A DNA stretch of 6,253 nucleotides from Geothrix sp. (GTDB lineage Bacteria; Acidobacteriota; Holophagae; Holophagales; Holophagaceae). Numbering within the stretch: position 1 is the stretch's first letter; every line of letters starts with the position of its first letter. The notes beneath the pieces are model-generated. The model saw only the letters and a program-made list of their open reading frames with translations. It did no database searches and was not told the origin of the DNA. Location: the NCBI GenBank assembly GCA_023701165.1, contig JAMPXL010000066.1, positions 1 to 6,253 of the forward strand. Direction: 5' to 3'. A program made the translations under genes and the position numbers. Positions 1 through 5,639 of this stretch are shown piece by piece.

Positions 1-306
1 TGGTTCACGACGCACCTGGGCCCCTGGGACGCCATCTTCGACCACACCTGCTTCGTGGCCATGGATCCGGCCCGCCGCGCCGCCTACGTGGAGGCCTGCG
101 CCGGGCACCTGAAGCCCGGCGGCCTATGGATGGCGGGGCTCTTCCACGACGTGAACGGGCGGCCCGGCCCGCCGCACGCCATCCCCATGACCGAGATGCG
201 GACGCTGGCGGAGGCCCGGTTCGAGGTCCTCCACCTGGCCCCCGCCACCACCAGCCACCCCCGCCGGGCGGGCCGCGAGTTCCTGCTCATCGGGCGGCGC
301 CGCTGA
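1..306 (+). CDS. SAM-dependent methyltransferase, TPMT-like, C-terminal fragment
   Basis: The reading frame is open from the first base of the window, so the start and the SAM-binding glycine motif lie outside it; 101 residues are visible. Residues 9-26 (WDAIFDHTCFVAMDPARR) match the acidic strand and following helix of thiopurine methyltransferase-like class I methyltransferases, where 'D-I-D-x-T' is followed by a helix carrying P-x-x-R. LKPGGLW at 38-44 is the usual 'LkPGG' strand after the helix. The C-terminal half (FEVLHL, then S-H-x-x-R-x-G-R-E-F-L-L) fits the end of the same fold. It would transfer a methyl group from S-adenosylmethionine to a small acceptor, possibly a thiol, selenium or metalloid compound, but the acceptor cannot be told. 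The stop TGA shares its last base with the ATG of the transporter downstream, so the two are probably cotranscribed. Fold assignment is fairly sure; substrate unknown. Confidence 0.8.
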   Translation, partial: WFTTHLGPWDAIFDHTCFVAMDPARRAAYVEACAGHLKPGGLWMAGLFHDVNGRPGPPHAIPMTEMRTLAEARFEVLHLAPATTSHPRRAGREFLLIGRRR

Positions 307-1076
307 TGACCGCGCTGGTGATGGCCGCGGCCTTCCTGGCCTCGGGGCTCACCTTCTTCACGGGCTTCGGCCTGGGCACCCTGCTCCTGCCCGTCTTCGC
401 GCTCTTCTTCCCCCTGCCGGCGGCGGTGGCCATGACCGCCGTGGTCCACTTCGCCAACGGCCTCTTCAAGCTGGCCCTCACGGGCCGCCGCGCCGCCTGG
501 CCCGTGGTGCTGCGCTTCGGCCTGCCCGCCATGGCCGCGGCCTTCCTGGGCGCGGAGCTGCTGCTCTGGATGGCCCAGGGACCGCCCCTCCACACCTACC
601 TGCTGGCTGGGCGCCCCCACGAGATCACGATCCTGAAGCTGGTGATGGCCCTCCTCATGGCGGGCTTCGCCGGGCTGGAAGTCTCGGGTCAGATGGAAGG
701 ACGGAGCCTGGACCCCCGCTGGCTGCCTGCGGGGGGAGCCCTCAGCGGCTTCTTCGGCGGGCTCTCTGGCCACCAGGGCGCCTTCCGCTCCGTCTTCCTC
801 CTGCGCACGGGCCTGGACAAGGCGGCCTTCGTGGCCACGGGGTCGGCCATCGCAGCCCTGGTGGACATTTCCCGCCTCGGCGTCTACTTCCGGCGCTGGT
901 CGGAACTGGACCTCCGCGGCCACGGGGCCCTGGTGGCCGCCGCCATCCTCGCCGCCCTCGCGGGCGCGGTGCTGGGAAACCGCCTCCTCCACAAGGCCAC
1001 GCTCCGCGGCATCCAGTGGGCAGTGGCTGCCCTTCTGCTGGGGGTGGCGGGGCTGCTGGGATCCGGCCTGATCTGA
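306..1076 (+). CDS. TSUP family transporter (sulfite exporter TauE/SafE family)
   Basis: A 256-residue, strongly hydrophobic protein with about 7-8 predicted membrane segments (roughly 3-20, 22-38, 40-57, 66-90, 108-125, 140-156, 172-195, 206-225, 236-254), the usual size for the family. The two-repeat TSUP layout is visible: an N-terminal repeat beginning G-F-G-x-G (20-24) and a second beginning GGLSGHQGAFRSVFLL (151-166), followed by ATGSAIAALVDISRL (177-191). This second block is very typical of a TSUP subgroup. The family moves small anions, often sulfur-containing (sulfite, sulfoacetate, thiosulfate), across the inner membrane; the cargo here is not known. The start is taken at 306 because its ATG overlaps the upstream stop by one base (TGATG). 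No good Shine-Dalgarno is present, so translation is probably coupled to the methyltransferase. An ATG five codons later (321) is an alternative. The ABC importer genes follow after 60 bp and a likely promoter. Confidence 0.88.
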   Translation: MTALVMAAAFLASGLTFFTGFGLGTLLLPVFALFFPLPAAVAMTAVVHFANGLFKLALTGRRAAWPVVLRFGLPAMAAAFLGAELLLWMAQGPPLHTYLLAGRPHEITILKLVMALLMAGFAGLEVSGQMEGRSLDPRWLPAGGALSGFFGGLSGHQGAFRSVFLLRTGLDKAAFVATGSAIAALVDISRLGVYFRRWSELDLRGHGALVAAAILAALAGAVLGNRLLHKATLRGIQWAVAALLLGVAGLLGSGLI

Positions 1077-1082
1077 TCCGTG

Positions 1083-1112
1083 CTGCCGCATCCGGGGTCA
1101 ATGGCCTAGAAT
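1083..1112 (+). promoter_or_regulatory. Putative sigma-70-type promoter of the ABC importer operon
   Basis: The 60-bp gap before the binding-protein gene holds TAGAAT at 1107-1112, five of six bases of the -10 consensus and one of the few AT-leaning spots in this GC-rich window. The best -35 candidate is poor: CTGCCG at 1083-1088 (18-bp spacer, three of six matches). A direct repeat ATGGCCT occurs at 1101-1107 and 1111-1117, spaced one helical turn and overlapping the -10, so it could be an operator. A start site near 1119 would give a leader of about 18 nt containing the GGAG ribosome site at 1128-1131. The location and the -10 are supportive; the weak -35 keeps confidence moderate. Confidence 0.4.
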
Positions 1113-1136
1113 GGCCTCACCCATCCCGGAGCCATC

Positions 1137-2099
1137 ATGCGCGTGAAAGCCATCCTTTCCCTGCTCTGCCTCTCGTCGCTGGCGCTGCCGGCCCAGGACG
1201 TGGTCCGCCTGGGCAACCTGAAGTTCGCCCACTACGGCGCCGTGTCCTACATGAAGGAGCTGGCCCCGAAGTACAAATTGAAGATCGACGAGCGCATGTT
1301 CGCCAAGGGCATCGACATCAACCCCGCCATCGTGGCCGGCGAGATCGACGCCAGCGCCGCGGCGCTCGACGCCGCCATCGCGGGCCGGGCGGCGGGCGTG
1401 CCCATCTACGTGGTGGCGGGCTTCGCCAAGGGCGGGGCGCGCATCGTCGTGGGCGCGAACTCCGGCATCCGGTCGCTGAAGGACCTCAAGGGGAAGAAGG
1501 TGGGCGTGGCCCGGGGCGGCGCCCAGGAGCTGCTGCTGCTGGCGGAGCTGGCCATGGCCGGCCTCACCTGGTCCGACAAGCCCGGCAAGGACGTGCTGGT
1601 GCTCTACCTCCCCTTCGCAGACCTGAACCAGGCGCTCATGGCGAAGAACATCGACGCCATGTGCCAGAGCGAGCCCTACAGCTCCCAGGCCATCAACCGG
1701 TCCTTCGGCGTCGAGCTGCTGAAGCCCTACGACACGCCCATCGGCGAGCCCATCCGCGCCCTCGTCATCACCGAGAAGCTCTACAAGGAGCGCCGCGACG
1801 TGGCCCAGCGCTTCCTCCTCTGCTTCGTGGAGGCCACCAAGAAGTTCATCGACGAGCCCAAGGCCGCGGAGAAGTACGTCCGCGAGGTCATGTTCAAGAA
1901 CCAGATCTCCCAGGACGACTACCAGGACGCCATCGGGAACTCGCCGTTCAGCTATGACATCAGCGTGCCCCACGTGCAGATCACCACGGACCTCATGGCC
2001 AAGTACGGCGTGGGCAAGATGGCCAACCCGCCCAAGGCCGGCGACTGGGTGAAGCTGGACCTGCTGGCCGAAGCCAAGAAGCAGCTGAAGGTGAAGTGA
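1137..2099 (+). CDS. ABC transporter substrate-binding protein, NMT1/SsuA/TauA-like (nitrate/sulfonate/taurine class)
   Basis: A 320-residue periplasmic binding protein. Residues 1-19 form a signal peptide: basic R2/K4, hydrophobic core 5-17, probable cleavage after LPA at 17-19. Cys11 is not in a lipobox, so it should be a soluble periplasmic protein. Family features follow in order: a short strand and GAVSY (34-38) at the ligand-cleft side; GEIDASAAALDAAIAGRAAG (68-87), matching the 'G-x-I-D' segment of SsuA/TauA relatives; V-V-x-G (92-95); SLKDLKGKKVGVARGG (113-128) at the lobe boundary; and MAKNIDAMCQSEPYSSQAI (168-186), the usual 'G/N-x-I-D-A ... E-P' segment. It would capture a small anion, such as a sulfonate, nitrate, bicarbonate or an uncharacterised organic ligand, and deliver it to the permease. 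The start is ATG 1137 with GGAG at 1128-1131, five bases upstream. First gene of the importer operon. Ligand identity cannot be inferred safely. Confidence 0.9.
   Translation: MRVKAILSLLCLSSLALPAQDVVRLGNLKFAHYGAVSYMKELAPKYKLKIDERMFAKGIDINPAIVAGEIDASAAALDAAIAGRAAGVPIYVVAGFAKGGARIVVGANSGIRSLKDLKGKKVGVARGGAQELLLLAELAMAGLTWSDKPGKDVLVLYLPFADLNQALMAKNIDAMCQSEPYSSQAINRSFGVELLKPYDTPIGEPIRALVITEKLYKERRDVAQRFLLCFVEATKKFIDEPKAAEKYVREVMFKNQISQDDYQDAIGNSPFSYDISVPHVQITTDLMAKYGVGKMANPPKAGDWVKLDLLAEAKKQLKVK
2089..2094 (+). promoter_or_regulatory. Ribosome binding site deciding the permease start
   Basis: AGGTGA, complementary to part of the 16S rRNA tail, lies inside the last codons of the binding-protein gene. 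It is 7 bases before ATG 2102 but only one base before the alternative GTG 2096, whose GTGA overlaps the upstream stop. The spacing favours ATG 2102. The two starts differ by only two residues. Confidence 0.5.
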
Positions 2100-2101
2100 G
2101 G

Positions 2102-2920
2102 ATGAAACGGTACCGACACGCCGCCTCCGGCATCCTTGTCCCGCTGGCGGCCCTGGGCTTCTGGCAGCTGCTGTCCACCATGGGCTGGGTGAACGCCACC
2201 ATCCTGCCCTCCCCCATGCAGGTGCTCATCAAGTGGTGGGCCTACCTGCGCCCCCTGGAGGTCTTCGATCCCGCCCAGGGCTCGTACCTGGCCTGGTGCT
2301 TCTCGGGCGAGCTCATCCAGGACGCCCTCGGCAGCCTCTACCGCGTGCTGGTGGGCTTCCTCATCGGCGGCGGCCTGGCGCTGCCCCTGGGGCTGGCCAT
2401 GGGCTACAGCAAGGTGGCCTACGGCCTCTTCAACCCGCTCATCCAGGTGCTGCGGCCCATCCCGCCCATCGCCTACATCCCGCTGTCGATCCTCTGGTTC
2501 GGCCTGGGCAATCCGCCCGCGGTCTTCCTCATCAGCATCGGGGCCTTCTTCCCGGTGCTGATGAACACCGTGGCCGGGGTGCAGAACGTGGACAGCATCT
2601 ACCTGCGCGTGGGCCGCAACCTGGGCGCCTCGCGCCTCACCCAGTTCACCCGCATCATCCTGCCCGCCGCCACGCCCTACATCTTCACCGGGGCGCGCAT
2701 CGGCATGGGCACGGCCTTCATCGTGGTGATCGTCTCCGAGATGATCGCCGTGAACAACGGCCTGGGCTACCGCATCCTGGAGGCCCGCGAGTACCTCTGG
2801 TCCGACAAGATCATCGCGGGCATGTTCACCATCGGCCTCCTGGGCCTGGGCATCGACACCCTCATGAGCCGCCTCAGCTCGCGCCTGCTGCGGTGGCATC
2901 GCGGACTGGAGCAGGGATGA
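2102..2920 (+). CDS. ABC transporter permease, SsuC/TauC-like
   Basis: A 272-residue inner-membrane protein of the BPD_transp_1 (MetI-like) fold. Predicted helices lie at about 9-27, 80-100, 121-136, 138-158, 198-216 and 236-256. The cytoplasmic EAA loop that docks on the ATPase is at 169-188: the usual EAA is replaced by V-G-R, but the conserved G175 and the I-x-L-P at 185-188 are in register (G, nine residues, I-x-L-P), followed by A-x-x-x-I-x-x-G. The 'LPSP' at 35-38 after the first helix and VSEM at 211-214 are typical of the sulfonate/nitrate/taurine permeases. It forms the membrane channel, probably as a homodimer since only one permease gene is present. The start is discussed under the ribosome site; GTG 2096 is the alternative. 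It overlaps the ATPase gene by 4 bp (ATGA at 2917-2920). Confidence 0.92.
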   Translation: MKRYRHAASGILVPLAALGFWQLLSTMGWVNATILPSPMQVLIKWWAYLRPLEVFDPAQGSYLAWCFSGELIQDALGSLYRVLVGFLIGGGLALPLGLAMGYSKVAYGLFNPLIQVLRPIPPIAYIPLSILWFGLGNPPAVFLISIGAFFPVLMNTVAGVQNVDSIYLRVGRNLGASRLTQFTRIILPAATPYIFTGARIGMGTAFIVVIVSEMIAVNNGLGYRILEAREYLWSDKIIAGMFTIGLLGLGIDTLMSRLSSRLLRWHRGLEQG

Positions 2921-3732
2921 CGGACATGGCCATGAACTCCGGCTCCCACATCTCCATCCGCGGGGTGCACAAGGTCTTCCAGAGCGGCGGCCAGGATGTC
3001 TACGCCCTCAAGGCCATCGATCTCGAGATCGCCCAGGGCGAGTTCGTCTGCCTGCTGGGGCCCTCGGGCTGCGGGAAATCCACCCTGCTCAATGCCGTGG
3101 CGGGCTTCAGCCTGCCCACCTCCGGCGGAATCGACGTCGAGGGTGCCGCCATCACGGAACCCGGGCCCGACCGCGGCATGGTGTTCCAGGAATACGCGCT
3201 GTTCCCCTGGATGACCGTGGAGCAGAACATCGCCTTCGGCCTCCAGATCAGGGGCGAAGCCAAGGAGGCCATCCAGGCCAGGGTGGGCAGCCTGCTGGAG
3301 CTGCTGCACCTCCAGGATTTCCGCAAGCGCTTCCCCAAGGATCTCAGCGGCGGCATGCGCCAGCGCGTGGCCATCGCCCGGGTGCTGGCCCTCGACTCGC
3401 CCATCATGCTCATGGACGAGCCCTTCGGGGCCCTGGACGCCCTCACCCGCCGCAACCTGCAGGACGAGCTGCTGCGCCTGTGGCTGGAACTGCGGAAGAC
3501 CATCCTCTTCGTCACCCACAGCATCGAGGAGGCCCTCTACCTCGCGGACCGCACGGTGGTGATGACCTACCGCCCGGGCACGATCAAGCGCGACCTGCGC
3601 GTGGACCTGCCCCGCCCCCGCGACGTGGCCAGCCCCGCCTTCAACGCCCTGAAGAAGGAGCTGAGCCTGCTCCTCATGGAAGAGCAGAACCGCCACGAGC
3701 AGGACGAGTTCAAGGGCGCCGCGGTGGATTGA
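2917..3732 (+). CDS. ABC transporter ATP-binding protein, SsuB/TauB-like
   Basis: A 271-residue cytoplasmic ATPase with every nucleotide-binding motif intact: Walker A GPSGCGKST (48-56), Q-loop at Q91 in QEYALFPWMTV (the YALFPW form is characteristic of SsuB/TauB/NrtD-type ATPases), ABC signature LSGGMRQR (143-150), Walker B IMLMDE (163-168) with D-loop GALD (171-174), and switch H201 in VTHSIEEA. The C-terminal tail contains LPRPRD (231-236), common in this branch. It powers import through the permease encoded immediately upstream. The start ATG 2917 overlaps the permease stop by 4 bp and has GGAG at 2908-2911, five bases upstream; the same frame stays open far upstream but there it is only a shadow of the permease gene. 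The C-terminus shows no second domain. Family is certain, substrate is not. Confidence 0.95.
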   Translation: MTDMAMNSGSHISIRGVHKVFQSGGQDVYALKAIDLEIAQGEFVCLLGPSGCGKSTLLNAVAGFSLPTSGGIDVEGAAITEPGPDRGMVFQEYALFPWMTVEQNIAFGLQIRGEAKEAIQARVGSLLELLHLQDFRKRFPKDLSGGMRQRVAIARVLALDSPIMLMDEPFGALDALTRRNLQDELLRLWLELRKTILFVTHSIEEALYLADRTVVMTYRPGTIKRDLRVDLPRPRDVASPAFNALKKELSLLLMEEQNRHEQDEFKGAAVD

Positions 3733-3735
3733 TCA
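3730..3735. other. Abutting convergent stop codons forming TGATCA
   Basis: The plus-strand ATPase stop (TGA, 3730-3732) and the minus-strand VOC stop (TGA, complement of 3733-3735) are directly adjacent. They make the palindrome TGATCA with no intergenic base. No GC hairpin with a T tract is visible on either side, so each transcript probably ends inside the other gene or by a factor-dependent mechanism. Confidence 0.85.
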
Positions 3736-4134
3736 GAACGTCCCTGGCTCCTGGAGCGGCTGGTACAGCTCCACCCGATGCCCCTCCGGATCGCGGATCC
3801 AGGCGAAGCGGCCGTAACCGCAGTCCTCGCGCGACTCCACGGGGACACCCTCGGCTTCGAGCCGCGCGCAGAAGGCCTCCAGGTCCGCCACCCGCCAGTT
3901 CACCATGCACTCTGGCCGGCCCGCGCCCAGGGGCGCCTTGGCCTTCTGGAAGGAGAACACCGTGTGGCCCTTCGCCCCATCGGGGTCCGTGTAGGTGAAC
4001 TCCAGCCCGTAGCACGTGCCCGGCTCCCACTCGATGAAGGCCAGGCCGAAGTGGGTCGCGTACCACCTGGACAGGCCCGCCGGATCCTCCGCGTAGAGGA
4101 AGACACCGCCGAGGCCCTTCACGCCCAGGTTCAA
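3733..4134 (-). CDS. VOC family protein (glyoxalase/bleomycin-resistance fold), TTG start
   Basis: A 133-residue single-domain protein of the vicinal-oxygen-chelate superfamily with two beta-alpha-beta-beta-beta modules. Module 1 reads GGVFLYAEDPAGLSRWY (9-25) then H-F-G-L (28-31). Module 2 reads MVNWRVADLEAFCARLEAEG (77-96), then YGRFAWIRDPEGHRVELYQP (107-126). This matches a widespread, poorly characterised VOC subgroup whose members read 'GGVFfkakDP..L..WY..hLG' and 'G.fawi.DPEGN.vELWeP'. Of the usual metal-ligand positions only E122 is obvious; the first strand of module 1 (V11) and of module 2 (N79/W80) carry no His or Glu, so glyoxalase I activity is not supported. The frame is open further upstream to an ATG at 4290, but TTG 4134 is preferred: it has GAGGAGG five bases upstream and a TTGA overlap with the preceding gene, and homology begins just after it. 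Last gene of the minus-strand unit; function unknown. Confidence 0.85.
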   Translation of the reverse strand: MNLGVKGLGGVFLYAEDPAGLSRWYATHFGLAFIEWEPGTCYGLEFTYTDPDGAKGHTVFSFQKAKAPLGAGRPECMVNWRVADLEAFCARLEAEGVPVESREDCGYGRFAWIRDPEGHRVELYQPLQEPGTF

Positions 4135-4454
4135 TTCAGCCTCCTCGGCGGCAATGGCAGCCCGGCCTCGCCCCGGCCCTTGGTGGCCAGGGCCACGGCC
4201 ACCGTCCAGAGGGGCGCCAGGTTGAGGTAGGGGATCCCCTCCACGAGGAAGGAGGGCAGGAAGGCCCAGTGGAAGCCCAGCAGGGCCCACATCACGGCCA
4301 TGGTGACCAGGTCCAGGCCCGCGCCCAGGAACCAGCCTGCGGGCCCGCTGGCCGCCGCGGGCACCTGGATGGCATCCACCGCCAGCGCGATGGCCCAGGC
4401 CACGCGGATGCGGGTCTTGCTGAGGGGGGGCCTGCGGAGCGGCTCGGAAACCAT
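4131..4454 (-). CDS. Small three-helix membrane protein of unknown function
   Basis: I do not recognise this 107-residue protein. It has a basic, proline-containing N-terminus (residues 7-17 with R7, R8, K13, R15, R17), then three likely membrane segments at about 18-34, 41-61 and 64-90. The loop between the last two carries a W-A-F-L-P-S-F motif, and the C-terminal tail (92-107) is basic and proline-rich, so the tail is probably cytoplasmic by the positive-inside rule or crosses after an odd number of helices. Codon use matches the neighbours, and it is wedged between an acyltransferase (28 bp upstream) and the VOC gene (4-bp overlap), which supports it being real. The ATG at 4454 has no Shine-Dalgarno. 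TAGACT, a weak -10-like hexamer, ends six bases before it, so a leaderless transcript or readthrough translation are both possible. A run of seven C on the coding strand (4424-4430) falls at codons 9-11. Confidence 0.65.
   Translation of the reverse strand: MVSEPLRRPPLSKTRIRVAWAIALAVDAIQVPAAASGPAGWFLGAGLDLVTMAVMWALLGFHWAFLPSFLVEGIPYLNLAPLWTVAVALATKGRGEAGLPLPPRRLN
4140..4146 (-). promoter_or_regulatory. Strong Shine-Dalgarno fixing the TTG start of the VOC gene
   Basis: On the minus strand GAGGAGG, the strongest ribosome site in the window, lies five bases before TTG 4134. It sits in the last codons of the membrane-protein gene, and the TTG overlaps that gene's stop (TTGA). This supports a TTG start with coupled translation rather than an upstream ATG. 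Confidence 0.7.
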
Positions 4455-4482
4455 GGCGGCAGTCTACCGGAAGGGGCCCCGT

Positions 4483-5166
4483 TCAGGTCTCGCGTTCGAT
4501 CGCCGCCAGCGCCTGCATGACCCGGTCGGCGCAGGCCTGGTAGGACTCGCGGCCCGTCAGGTCCGCGGGCAGGCCGGAGAGGTCGACCGGGGGCCCGGCG
4601 ACCACCGTGATCCGGCCGGGGCGAGGCCAGCGCGCCTCCCGCGGCCAGCACTCGTAGGCCCCGAAAAGGCGCACGGGGATGACCGGCACCCCGCCCTTGG
4701 AGATGAGGAAGCCGATCCCAGCTTCCGCCGCCTGCAAGGAGCCATCCGGGGACCGGGTGCCTTCGGGGAAGATGAGGACGCGGTTCCCCTCCTTGAGCAG
4801 CCTCAGGATGCGCTTCATGCTGGCGAGGTCGCCCTTGCCGAGCTCCACGGGAAGCACCTGGATGCGGGGCAGCAGCCAGCCCAGGAACCCCTTGAAGAGC
4901 GTCTTCCGGGCCAGGTAGTAGATGGGATTCCGGAAGCAGGCCCCCACCAGGGCCGGGTCCAGGAAGCTCACGTGGTTGGCCACGATGAGGGCCCCGCCAG
5001 TCTCGGGCAGGTACTCCCGGTGGCGGATCCGCTGGCGGAAGAGCAGGCGGCCGGCGAGGCGCGACCCGGTGTGGGCGAGCCAATAGATCACCGGGTGGCC
5101 ACCGGAAAGGGGCGGCGGCCCGGCTTCCCGTTCCGGGAGGGTGGGGGATCCGGCCCCGTCCTTCAC
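4483..5166 (-). CDS. 1-acyl-sn-glycerol-3-phosphate acyltransferase family protein (PlsC-like)
   Basis: A 227-residue membrane-associated acyltransferase by the longer start. The family's four blocks are present in order: NHVSFLD (64-70) with the catalytic H65-x4-D70; a KTLFKGFLGWLLPRIQVLPV stretch (88-107) at the block II position; FPEGTRS (133-139), which binds the phosphate of the acceptor; and VPVIPV (160-165). The family moves a fatty acyl chain to lysophosphatidic acid or a related acceptor in phospholipid synthesis; acceptor and donor are not determined here. The start is uncertain. GTG 5166 overlaps the upstream stop (GTGA) and has CAAGG seven bases upstream, but it adds a Pro/Gly-rich leader of 25 residues. 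GTG 5091 would give a 202-residue protein beginning at the first recognisable family segment (IYWLAHTGSRLAG) but with a poor ribosome site and a 71-bp gap. Domain call is secure. It may serve general lipid synthesis rather than be linked to mutS. Confidence 0.9.
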   Translation of the reverse strand: MKDGAGSPTLPEREAGPPPLSGGHPVIYWLAHTGSRLAGRLLFRQRIRHREYLPETGGALIVANHVSFLDPALVGACFRNPIYYLARKTLFKGFLGWLLPRIQVLPVELGKGDLASMKRILRLLKEGNRVLIFPEGTRSPDGSLQAAEAGIGFLISKGGVPVIPVRLFGAYECWPREARWPRPGRITVVAGPPVDLSGLPADLTGRESYQACADRVMQALAAIERET

Positions 5167-5639
5167 GGGCGCGCCTTGCCCGTGGCCCGTTCGATGCGGA
5201 CCCGGATCACGGTGGTGCGGAACGCGTCCTTCGCCACTTCGCGGCCCACCACGTCGGGATGCGCCGCCGCGAAGCGCAGGCCCAGGGCCCGCAGCGCCGC
5301 GCGCTTCTCCGCCTCGTCCGTGAGCAGCTCCGCCTGGCCGAAGACGATGACGCTCGCGTAGCGGGTGGCCAGCTCCAGGGGCAGGGTCTCGGCCTGGGTG
5401 ACCGCGCAGTAGGACACCTTCGGATTGAAGGCCAGGTTGTCCAGCTTGTGGCCCGCGGTGGCGCAGTGGATGATGAGCGCCCCGTCCACCACCGCATGGT
5501 TCACGGGCACCGCGTAGGGCCAGCCCTCCGCGTCCACCGTGGCCAGCACGCCCCATTCCGCCTCCCCGAGCAGAGCCATGGCCGCGGCCTCATCCAGAGC
5601 GCGATCCCGGCGGCGGATGGGGTGGCTGGGTGCGCTCAT
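5163..5639 (-). CDS. Pyridoxamine 5'-phosphate oxidase-fold flavoprotein, NimA-like
   Basis: A 158-residue protein of the split-barrel FMN-binding group (Pyridox_ox_2 / NimA-like). After a polar N-terminus, [20 protein letters not shown] (29-48) forms the first barrel strands, and [16 protein letters not shown] (54-69) is the hallmark segment with H58 and K65 at positions typical of flavin or cofactor contacts in the NimA group. [13 protein letters not shown] (94-106) is a late barrel strand. NimA relatives are described as 5-nitroimidazole reductases, but most members have no proven substrate, and true pyridoxamine phosphate oxidase function is unlikely from this subgroup. The ATG at 5639 overlaps the mutS stop by 4 bp (ATGA) and has AAGGA six bases upstream; its own stop overlaps the likely acyltransferase start (GTGA). 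Cytoplasmic, with no signal peptide or membrane segment. Confidence 0.88.
   Translation of the reverse strand: MSAPSHPIRRRDRALDEAAAMALLGEAEWGVLATVDAEGWPYAVPVNHAVVDGALIIHCATAGHKLDNLAFNPKVSYCAVTQAETLPLELATRYASVIVFGQAELLTDEAEKRAALRALGLRFAAAHPDVVGREVAKDAFRTTVIRVRIERATGKARP

Noticed and set aside
84..1091. Long open frame on the minus strand opposite the methyltransferase and TSUP genes
   Set aside because: Its translation is dominated by Gly, Arg, Ala, Gln and Glu with no family motif, as expected antisense to a GC-rich gene. The plus-strand frames show clear protein families.
1060..1095. Three copies of a GATCCG/CATCCG hexamer around the end of the TSUP gene
   Set aside because: The spacing is irregular, two copies touch coding sequence, and short CG-containing hexamers are frequent here. 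No regulatory reading is supported.
2233..2916. Upstream extension of the ATPase reading frame that would make a 499-residue fusion
   Set aside because: This part is the out-of-frame shadow of the permease gene, rich in Pro, Arg and His. The ATPase family homology and a good ribosome site begin at 2917.
1098..3696. Several minus-strand open frames of about 290-315 codons opposite the ABC importer genes
   Set aside because: They lie antisense to well-supported importer genes and have His/Gly/Ala/Asp-rich compositions without domains. They are by-products of high GC content and few stop codons.
3747..3772. GCTCC / GGAGC inverted repeats near the convergent junction as a possible terminator
   Set aside because: The repeats are short, lie inside the VOC coding region and have no T tract on either strand. 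The closest pair leaves only a one-base loop.
4473..4480. GGGGCCCC palindrome between the acyltransferase and membrane-protein genes
   Set aside because: It has no loop and no following T tract, so it cannot act as an intrinsic terminator. It is expected by chance at this GC content.
4300..5361. Plus-strand open frames opposite the acyltransferase and flavoprotein genes
   Set aside because: No recognisable motif, and composition is typical of antisense frames. The minus-strand genes carry intact catalytic motifs and overlapping starts and stops.
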